A DNA stretch of 64,000 bases, from the NCBI GenBank assembly GCA_021018995.1, contig CM037591.1, positions 67,793,901-67,857,900 of the forward strand, read 5' to 3'. Source of the DNA: Chloranthus sessilifolius. Lineage: Eukaryota; Streptophyta; Magnoliopsida; Chloranthales; Chloranthaceae. Below, piece by piece: positions 33,232 through 41,084 of the stretch. The notes beneath the pieces are model-generated. The model did no database searches. It saw only the letters and a list, made by a program, of their open reading frames with translations, and was not told the origin of the DNA. Numbering within the stretch: position 1 is the stretch's first letter; the number at the start of each line of letters is the position of its first letter. The translations under genes and the position numbers were made by a program.

Positions 33232-33999
33232 AGCTATTATCGATGGGGTAGCCACTTCGCAACAGAATTTCAAGAGCTTGCTCAAGAGATATTCTGACCC
33301 ATAGGATTACTACTCCTACCACCCACAAACAAGTGGGCAAGTTGAAATTTCCAATAGGGAGATTAAGCACATCCTTGAGAAAACAAATTAGGACTAATAG
33401 GAAAGATTAATGAGAAACTGGATGATGCAATGGGCCTATAGGATCGCTTATAAGACCCCTATCGAATGTCCCCATTCAGACTAGTCTATGGCAAGGCGCC
33501 ATCTCCGAAGTTAGAACACAGGGCCTATTGGGCCATTAAGAACTTGAACATGGATCTAACTTCTGCTGGTCAACACAGGTCATTACAACAATCAGAATTG
33601 GATGAGTTGCGGATGGATGCTTACGCCAATGCCAGGATCTACAAGGAACGGGCTAAAGCCTTCTTCGAAAAAGGCTTGCTGAGGAAAAGCCTCGAACCGG
33701 GTGGTAAGGTTTGGTTATTCAACTCCAAACTAAAATTCTTTCCTGGTAAATTAAAATCCAAATGGGATGGGCCCTATGTTGTCGTAAATGTTTCCCCATC
33801 TGGTGTTGCGGAAGTCCAGGACCCCAAATCTGGGAGGATCTTCAAAGTGAATGGTCAAAGGCTGAAGCCTTGCATTGAACGACCTGCAGATCCTATGTGC
33901 ACTGTTCATTTTCATGGGACCCCTACATCTACGACCATGATTGTGTCCATATTGTACTATATTACTTTAATTTTTCCCTTAAATTTTAGGAAATTCTAG
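33232..33999 (+). pseudogene. ATH-3 integrase core end and C-terminus
   Basis: From 33232 to 33465 the sequence aligns with the ATH-7 integrase core but carries many one- and two-base losses, so DGG and the TSGQVE Glu region sit in different frames. From 33466 the frame is open ([53 protein letters not shown]) to 33999. In ATH-7 the protein ends after HFHGTPTST. Here the stop is missing because CCTGACCC reads ACGACC, so the frame runs on by about 20 codons. Confidence 0.8.
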
Positions 34000-34453
34000 G
34001 AGATATGTGGAGTTTGATATTGTTGTCCTTGCTAATGGTTATGGGGGATTGGTATGATTTCTTCTTCTTCTTTGAATTTCTGATTTGGCCCTCGCGAGTT
34101 CCACATGCTGATTTGGGAAGGCTCGCACAATTCGCATGGCCCAATTCTTTCGCTGTCACGAGTTTCAATGCTGCAGAATATCACGCGCGCTTTCAGCGCT
34201 AACTCCCATAATCACGTGATTCTGGTCTCTCGTGATTCCCTTACCCAGCTGCGCGAACCTAATGCATTTGTCATTTCCCACATTGACTGCTGGGACTTGA
34301 CGTTTCCCAAGTCACTCTCATTTAATGGTGGCGACTTGGAAGTTGCTCAACCGTTTCATCTTCCACAATCCCTCGCCTTTAAATACACAGGGAGGCCATG
34401 TTCATCTTCACAGCATCCTATCTCACCCTTGCGGTCCTTCCCTATTCCTCATC
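34000..34453 (+). promoter_or_regulatory. ATH-3 spacer with CpG motifs and TATA-like box before the small ORF
   Basis: No long protein is convincing here. CpG motifs like those in the ATH-3 U3 (CTCGCGAG, CTCGCACAA, CACGCGCGC, CTGCGCGAA) cluster at 34090-34260. A TATA-like CTTTAAATACACAGGGAG lies at 34377-34394, about 70 bp ahead of the small ORF. The equivalent region of ATH-7 has the same order and the same 18-base TATA-like string. I infer an internal promoter. Confidence 0.5.
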
Positions 34454-34711
34454 ATGGTAGATGACAAGCCAAACGCACTGCCCAACAAGTTTTACCCGAT
34501 GTGGTTGGACCCGCCGCCCCCTAAAGAGCCAGATCCCCTCCAACCCCTCTGGGATGAATTCGAGGAGGTTCTGCAAACCCTTGCCAAGGAGGAGGAGGAA
34601 AAGCTCCAGCCGCAGAAGAAGAAATGCAAGACCGAGCCTTCCCCCTCCACTCCACCCCCTCCCCCACCTTCTCCGCCCCCCCCCCCTCCTTCTCAACCCC
34701 CACACCCTTGA
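34454..34711 (+). CDS. Small Pro-rich ORF of the ATH-3/ATH-7 family (85 aa)
   Basis: Open frame MVDDKPNALPNKFYPMWLDP.. with an acidic/Leu middle (LWDEFEEVLQTLAKEEEEK), a Lys-rich stretch (KKKCK) and a poly-Pro tail. It lies between integrase and 3' UTR, the place where ATH-1 and ATH-2 have ORF2. ATH-7 carries the same ORF (80 aa) with mostly conservative differences and an intact frame, although both elements have stops in gag-pol. No domain is recognised. The middle segment could form a short helix. It could be a degenerate remainder of ORF2, but I see no similarity to the ORF2 of ATH-1 or ATH-2. Confidence 0.55.
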   Translation: MVDDKPNALPNKFYPMWLDPPPPKEPDPLQPLWDEFEEVLQTLAKEEEEKLQPQKKKCKTEPSPSTPPPPPPSPPPPPPSQPPHP

Positions 34712-36516
34712 TCTTTCTCCCTTTCCCCCTTTCTTTTTGTACTTTTCTTTTCAGCATAATAATATTTTCCTTTTCTGATGTGTTGCCCTGTTTTCTATTG
34801 TTGAAATCTTTATTTCTTGTTCTTTTCTTTTATGTTGTCATAACTCTGCTGCACATTGACCTTGAACCAGTGAGGACACTGCTCCTCATAGGTTTGGGGG
34901 TATGGCAGGCAGACCCTGCCAATGGAATAGTTAACATAAGTGCAGCAGACTCATCTGAGCAATATGGAAATGGATCCCTGTTCACTTAAGAATCAAGAAA
35001 TTAAGAAGTTTAAGATTTATGCAAACATTGAACATTATAGACTTCTAATATTCCACATTTCCATAATAATTTCACCAAGGAAACACACTTGTACCTGCAC
35101 TTAGTGAATCATTAGAGAGAGAAAAAGGTGAGGACATACTTAAAAGTTCAAAGGATGACCATAACCAGTGAGAATTGGGCCTACAAAATTTTTCTTTTGA
35201 GGAGTAACTAAACCATTTCTTCTAGTTCTAAGGGCTGGCTGAGTCGCTGTGCTCACTAGAAGTTAGGTAACTCCAAGTCAAAACAATTGACAGTACTCAT
35301 GAGACCTAGGAAAGGATCAAGGCCTTCTCTTGGACAGTTTGAGCCTAAAAAGATCAATCCTAAAGCAACTGCCCTTGTCCATACCCCCTTTGAGCTTTAA
35401 ATTCTAAATTTCTTCAAAATACACCTGAGTACTTGAACCTGAACCTATGAACCTGATTCAACCTACCCTCACTCTGATAATTCAGAAGGTAAAGGAGAAA
35501 GAGTTGAAGATGGACTAGCTATGGTCAGCATTAGGTGAATGGAGAAGAAGCATCTATTCTGGCTGGTAACTGAGGACATGGTGGCATTTTTGAGAAGCAA
35601 AAACAAAATAAAAAAAAGAAGAAAACTCCAGCAAAAAGAAACAAAAAAATAATAATGAAGAGGAATAAGAGAGAAGTCAAGAGGAACCTTCATTGGAAAA
35701 TCAAAATCAAGAAGAGAAACTGATCACTTCAAATATGAAAATCTCAAAGAAGATGAAGGGAGCTGAATTCAAGAAGGTGAAGTGATGAACCACCTCCTGC
35801 ACCCACTGAGTTCTCAATTTTTGAACCCCTTTTCAAACCTTCTATTCTTTTTAACCATACTCCATAAGCCACATTTCAACCCAGTTAAAAGCCCTTTTGA
35901 TCCAAAGATTGAGTAAGTTGTCATGTGAAGATAAAGAATTATCCAATCTATGGTGAGAAACTGACAATGATGCCAGCACTTAAGAACTCTGCCTATGCTC
36001 ATGCTTATAAACCCAATTGGGGGATGTAACTGCTCTTGAGCCTATGAGAAACTGAGCCCCTCAACAAACCTTGATGAGAGTATGCCCTGAAAAGCTTTCT
36101 TTTAGGTCTAAACTTGAATGTATTATGTATGACCTTAACCTAATTTTCTGACATAAGGATAAGCTCAGTGCTGACATGCACTTGTGCAGTTTTCTGTGAT
36201 CACAAATTATTTGGAAATGTTGTGCAAACATGCGAATTATGCTGTCTAAGTTCCTGTGCAACCAATGAATTAAACTTCTTTTATGATGATTCATGAGTAG
36301 ACTAAATCTGATTCCTTAACTGCTCATTAGAAGACAGTGCACTTTAGTTAACTATTTCATTGGAGAAGTTTGTGGGTGTCTTCACTGAAAACCCTCAGGA
36401 GACTTCACTCCTCCACTAGGGATCACCTAGGGGTTTAAAAGGCTTGGTACATATGCTAAATGTATCCGTGCTCCCTACGAAAGTGACATTTAATTTTTAG
36501 AGTAGATTTAATGTAG
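34712..36516 (+). other. ATH-3 3' untranslated region
   Basis: No gene. The block CAGTGAGGACACTG..CATAGGTTTGGGGGTATGGCAG at 34871-34910, followed by CCAATGGAATAGTTAAC, is shared with ATH-6 and ATH-7. A segment at 35255-35310 (CACTAGAAGTTAGGTAACTC, then GACAGTACTCATGA) is also shared. The block of about 115 bp at 36375-36495 is the best conserved. Confidence 0.7.
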
Positions 36517-36554
36517 CTTTGCTAAGGGACTAGCAAAGATTAGGTTTGGGGGTG
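36375..36554 (+). other. ATH-3 conserved 3' block, hairpin and polypurine tract
   Basis: The block contains CTCAGGAGACTTCACTCCTC, GGATCACCTAGGGGTTTAAA and CCGTGCTCCCTACGAAAGTG. The hairpin CTTTGCT..AGCAAAG (36517-36538) has loop AAGGGACT. The polypurine tract TAGGTTTGGGGGTG (36541-36554) abuts the LTR. Same order as in ATH-2, ATH-6 and ATH-7. Confidence 0.88.
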
Positions 36555-39054
36555 TGTTAAGACCTGAAAAGTACCACTTTTCACCCCTTAACTTAACCTT
36601 TGATTAGACCTTTAGATACCTAATAAACTCGTCTTAAGTGTTTTGTTCAGGAAATAATCAGCAGTGAAATAAGGCCAAGAATCCTGTTATGGAGCCTGCT
36701 TTGGCACCAGATGCCCCTCAGCAAGAATGAACCTTGAAGCCTCGCCAAGATCAGCTGAGCTTCCCAAGGCTTTACAGGCAACCTCTCGCGTAGATGAATG
36801 ACTGGGGAGCTTCAGAAACTCAACTCCGCGCAGCTCTCGTGAAGCTCAAGAGTAGAACACAGTGCTCAGTGTCGCGCAGTTCAAAGCAGACCTCTCTCAA
36901 TCTCGCGAAGGTCGCTTAAGATAGCTGAGGAGAGAGAGCTTCAGAAGATTTCTCGTGCAGCTGTCGTGCAATCACCGCAGGGTATAATTCTCAGAAGAAG
37001 AATGCCTCGCGCAGTTCGCGCACCATTCAAGAAAGAAAGCATCCTGGCGAAGGCAAAGCCAAGCTCGCGAAGATTGAGTGAGATAAAGAACCTCACGTAG
37101 TTCAGAACTCAAAAGAACCTCACGAGGCGACTCGCGAAGTCCAAGTAAAGAGAAGAGCTTGCGCAGTTCTCGTGTTGCTGCCCAGCGAAGACTAATCTAT
37201 CGTGCGAATGCTTGAATTACAACCTCGCGACGCTTGAGACTGTGTTTTCTATTCAACCTCGCAAACTCCAACCTAGCGGGAGCTCAACTCTCTACCGCGC
37301 GACTGCCTGAAGAGCAAACCAAGGCAACCTCGCCACGGCTGAAGCTTCAGTGTCAAATCATCCTAGCGAAGAGCAATGAGCTACCACGCGAGAACTCTGG
37401 GAAACTATAGCTACCTAGTGAGGCTCTGAACCTAAACTTCCATCTCTTCAGCAGAGAGCATTCTGGAGATTTCCAGTGATTAGGGCATGCACTCCCACAC
37501 TCAAATCTCTGTGCACACACCCTGAGGCATCCAAGGATCAGTAGAAGGCCACGTGGCATCGTTAAAATTAGAGTTTCCTAACCCTAATGCGCCGCCACCC
37601 CACTGCTATATATACCCAGGCCTAGCTTAGGTTTAGGTATCTGGGAACCTATCTCAGATCGCTTTTCTTTTCTCTTTCTTTTTTAGCAGTAAGTAGTTTT
37701 TCTTTTTCTTTTTCTTTTCTTCTCTCCATAGTCTAGCAATTGCTGGCTATGACTTTGTATATGTTTTTGAGTTAGATTAATGGAAGTTTTGCAATAGGAT
37801 TTATATTTTGTGGGATTGATGTTTATATGTGAGATGTTCTGTGCAAGGCTGCTGCCTTGTGATCCCCCATTGCCTTGGCTGTGTTTCAAAGCAATGGAGG
37901 ACTGATTTTAAGGGCCACTCAGATCCAAGTAACCTGTGTGTCTGGGCTATCATGGTCTTCCAGCCTTAGCCCCACCACAGGACCTACTAGATATGAAATC
38001 CCCATGGGAGCTTGAGCTGGTAGCCTGGTGAACATGGTGGTAGCAACGATAATCTTGTTTTGTCTTGGGCTCCGTGAGGAGGATAACCTTTGGGATAGTC
38101 TATGACCATTTAAGTGGACAGATTATAGCCTTAGGGTGATTCTGATCCACCAATCCAAGATGGATCCTTCTTCTTTTCACCTGAGCTTGTAGAAGCCTGG
38201 TGAGGGATTATCTGAGGCGAGACTCCCCATATTTGTATAGATCTGCCATCAGATGTTGGATCTGATCTGGTTATAGAGATTGTAGGCTGGTGACTGGACC
38301 ATTATAGCCTCTCTCAAGCAATGGACAGCTGGATCGAAGGTTGTACTCAATCGCTTGCTGGTTCTATGTGTCTGAGCTATCATGGTTTTCCAGCCTTAGC
38401 CCCACACATGGAACTTTAGAGGTTGAGGTTCCCTATGGATTCCTGAGCTGGTAACCTGGATGAAATAGTACCTGCAATGATTTATTTGTTATGTTCTGAC
38501 CCATCCCTGGATAGTGGCTCCACTATGGGATAGTCTGTGATCATTCAAGATGATTCTGACCCTAAGGGTGGAGTCATGGCAGTAGAGATGGGTTGGATCC
38601 TTTCTCCTCAGAGGTGATAATGTAGCCTCTGGACAGGATTTCTATAACATTAGATCTAAATCTGAGTTACAAGAACTCCTCTGATCTTGGCTCAAAAACA
38701 TATTTCTCACCTTTTTATAATTATTTTCCACACTCCATCTATCCTCTTAATCTTTTCTATAATTTAGTTATTAGAATACTTAGAATAAGTGACCTTAAAC
38801 TCCCCTCCATTTAGGACTGCCAGATCTGTAGACAGATCTGGAGGGACTACTAGAGACAGCTCCCTTGGAGCCTTAGATCACCTTTCCCTGTGGGACAAAC
38901 TCTTACTTATCAAAACTTACTACAAAGGACCCTGTATCTTACAGGTCTAGGATTTTCGAGTGGTGCTGATTCATCCCCTGTTTTATTATGTTTTTGGTTT
39001 TTAATTAATTTTCAACACCAACCAATAAGCAAAGCACACTTGAGATCGACAACA
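36555..39054 (+). mobile_element. 3' LTR of ATH-3
   Basis: Same length as the 5' LTR. TATA box TATATATA at 37607-37614, leader hairpin at 38095-38126, and a second, weaker hairpin at about 38531. CpG motifs fill 36735-37430. This copy has clean versions of CCTGAGCTGG and ACTATGGGATAGTCTGTGAT where the 5' LTR is distorted. Confidence 0.93.
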
Positions 39055-39633
39055 CTGCTTCAGGTGACTTCTCGACAGGATCTTCTGCACTATTCGACAG
39101 GATCCTCTTTAGCAATTCAAACCATTCGATAGGGGCTGTAAACCTCTCGATATGTTTATGTCTCCTCAGCAGATCCTCTCGACAAGTTGAAATAACCTCT
39201 CGACCTCTTCCATTCAGCACCCAGACCTCTTGATAGGTTGAAATAACCTCTCAATAGCTTCTGTTCTTTACTTCCATAGCTTGTACACAGCTTGGGGTGT
39301 TGGCTTTCATCTATCCAGCACTCAGTGCCCTTTTGATGGGTTCATTCTTCATCAAATGCAACTGTCGGTTTGCTCCCATGTGTACACAGCTGAACACATG
39401 CCATTGCCATAGAATTCTAAGGCTCTGTGATGCTTGATGGCTAGCTTTTTTGGGCTACATGAGCACATGTTGAAGCAGCAGGTCTCTTCTTGTCATTTTT
39501 AGAAGGATTTTTGCACTATGACTACAATTTATTGCTAACTATAAAACAAACTTAAGACACATTATTAGTCAACTCAAAGGTCGATCAAAGGTTAGGTTAG
39601 GAGGTGAAAAATAGTATTTTTTACTGATTAACA
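39055..39633 (-). mobile_element. 5' LTR of ATH-2, distal (U3) portion
   Basis: The continuation of 20982-23673 after ATH-3. On the minus strand it starts TGTTAATCAGTAAAAAATAC at 39633. It carries CTCGA motifs at 39060-39250. Confidence 0.88.
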
Positions 39634-39949
39634 ACTCGCACGATGTGTTATTTTATTAAAGTGGGGAGTTTATTTGCCGAGGTTCCAGAGGATGCCAGCA
39701 TCTTGCCTTTATCTAGTTTGGGTCCCCTTTTTAAGGCGGACACGGAGTCTTTTTTAGCTGTGTCCATGGGACCTTCTCTGATAACTATCCCTAGGGATTT
39801 TGTTTTCTTTTGGGGATGGTTTATTGCTTTGGATTTAGCTTTTATGGTGATAGACCATGCAATACGGTGAATAATTGGGGTGTTATCAAAATTGTTACTT
39901 TCGTCTTCTTCCCCTTCTTCTCTTTGTCATTTTCCCCGCTCGTTTGTCA
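39634..39949 (-). pseudogene. ATH-1 ORF2, N-terminal part
   Basis: The minus-strand frame starts at ATG 39949 (MTNERGK, then a TGA) and continues QREEGEEDESNNFDNTPII, HRIAWSITIKAKSKAINHP, LKRGPKLDKGKMLASSGTS, NKLPTLIK, one stop, HIVR. It is then cut by ATH-2. Joining across one copy of the imperfect 5-bp target duplication continues in frame into VEVAVDADALKKLELGG at 8475, which supports one original gene of about 2.6 kb. The sequence is basic and Ser/Lys-rich, like the ATH-2 ORF2 start. The open frame on the plus strand at 39643-39870 is its shadow. Confidence 0.6.
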
Positions 39950-41080
39950 TTTTTCTTTTCTACAAAAGTTAATCAGACTTAAAAACTAAGTATTGACTAA
40001 ACAATCCATGTAATAATTCTTTTGAAAAAAATTAGTCCCTTACCTTGTTGATAGTCGAAACCCTAATTTTGTTTTATATGGTAAAATGCTTATAAGGTTT
40101 TCCAAAATAAAATGGAAGGAATAAGGGATTTTTATGAGAATGTATGGTTTGATTAGGTAGCATAATGGTTAAGATTACAGGAGTTTCAAAAAAGAGAGGG
40201 AAGCTAGGTAAGGAAAAAGATGAAACCGAAGGATTTTGAAAATGGGACCAACATAGCCGCTTTTTTTTTAGAATATATGGGTCTTGTTTTCAGCGATGAC
40301 CTTCTAAGCTGGTCATTACTCACGTTGCCTAGAATCGTAAGTTGATTCTAGCTTTCACTGAGTTAAGAATCACAATCGCTGCGTTTCTGTTTAAACAAAA
40401 TCATGATCAATCGTAAATCCATACGATTGTTCGTTATACTTAGTAGAAATTGCAATCTATCATCTTTTCACGACTTAGGTTGTAATATAATACTTGGAAA
40501 AGATAAAAATAAAATCAAATAGGTTACATAGTCTACATTTGGTGCTACGGATGAGTCGGTAGCTCGAGGATCCAGGAGGGTTTTAAGTTGTATTATGGGG
40601 AGCAGCTATCTCCCCCAGGAAAGCTTGGCCTCTAGGATTGTTTACAGGTTGTGTGGGTAATTGTCCACTCTCTCTCATCGCTTTTGGTATACGCTTTTTC
40701 TGGGTTCCTTTCGGTCCCCGAAAAGAGTGGCCCAATTCAGTCCCAAGTGGACTCTGGCGATGGGTGATGGAGTAGTGAATAAGAGAATAATAAGTGTTAA
40801 GATTAAAGAGGTAAATTCAAGGTGAAAATACCTAGTCCCATCATAATCGCCAGTCTATTGGTACGCACTTTTTCTGGGTTCCTTTCGGTCCCTGAAAAGA
40901 GTGGCCCAATTTGGTCCCAAGTGGACTCTGGTGAAGGCGGTGATGGAGTAATAAATTAGGAAATATTAAATTACTGAAATTAAAGAGGTGAATATTAAAT
41001 GGAGAATACCTGGGTGATACAATCGCCAGCTGCAGATATTTATCGGCATTGCAACACATCACTGATCACGCTTTGAAGGG
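39950..41080 (-). other. Upstream region of ATH-1 ORF2 with a possible intron and a tandem duplication
   Basis: No protein gene visible. On the minus strand, CAACAAG-GTAAGG (donor at 40043) and TTTTGTAG (acceptor at 39959-39960) would define an 85-nt intron ending ten bases before the ORF2 ATG, with CTGATTAAC as a possible branch site. At 40689-41035 a 174-bp unit occurs twice. How this DNA joins to the rest of ATH-1 is unclear, because no integrase lies next to it. Confidence 0.4.
40689..41035. repeat. 174-bp tandem duplication
   Basis: TTTTTCTGGGTTCCTTTCGG starts at 40695 and at 40869. Both copies continue through GAAAAGAGTGGCCCAATT and CCCAAGTGGACTCTGG and then diverge in the AT-rich end. 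Confidence 0.88.
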
Positions 41081-41084
41081 AAGC

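Larger units (their letters stand above)
23674..39054 (+). mobile_element. ATH-3: nearly complete Athila-type retrotransposon with a nested solo LTR
   Basis: Both LTRs are about 2500 bp (23674-26173 and 36555-39054), starting TGTTAAGACCTGAAAAGTAC and ending GATCGACAACA. The five bases CTGCT lie immediately left (23669-23673) and right (39055-39059), a perfect target duplication. The uninterrupted target can be read at about 22268 in the same LTR family. Internal order: primer site, gag, protease, RT (split by SOLO-4), RNase H, integrase, spacer, small ORF, 3' UTR, polypurine tract. Without SOLO-4 it is about 13.5 kb. LTRs differ by a few percent by eye, mainly transitions, apart from one indel patch at 25545-25670. 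Several stops make it non-autonomous. Confidence 0.93.
8476..39633 (-). mobile_element. ATH-2: Athila-type retrotransposon, deletion derivative, split by ATH-3
   Basis: Right-to-left element with the 3' LTR at 8476-10676 and the 5' LTR at 20982-23673 continued at 39055-39633. The primer binding site (20958-20975) is of the Athila tRNA-Asp type. Internal order on the minus strand is gag, protease, start of RT, integrase, spacer with CTCGA motifs, ORF2, 3' UTR, polypurine tract. The RT core and RNase H are missing. The flanks are GCTCC (8471-8475) and ACTCG (39634-39638), an imperfect match (3 of 5) to a target duplication. That the ATH-1 reading frame runs across both flanks supports the insertion. 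Without ATH-3 the element is about 15.8 kb. Confidence 0.85.

Noticed and set aside
35469-36294. Minus-strand frames in the ATH-3 3' UTR
   Set aside because: Short frames in AT-rich sequence. The same UTR in ATH-6 and ATH-7 does not keep them open.
39643-39870. Plus-strand 75-codon frame with a hydrophobic end
   Set aside because: The minus strand of the same DNA reads as the N-terminus of ATH-1 ORF2 and joins in frame to 8475, so the plus frame is a shadow.
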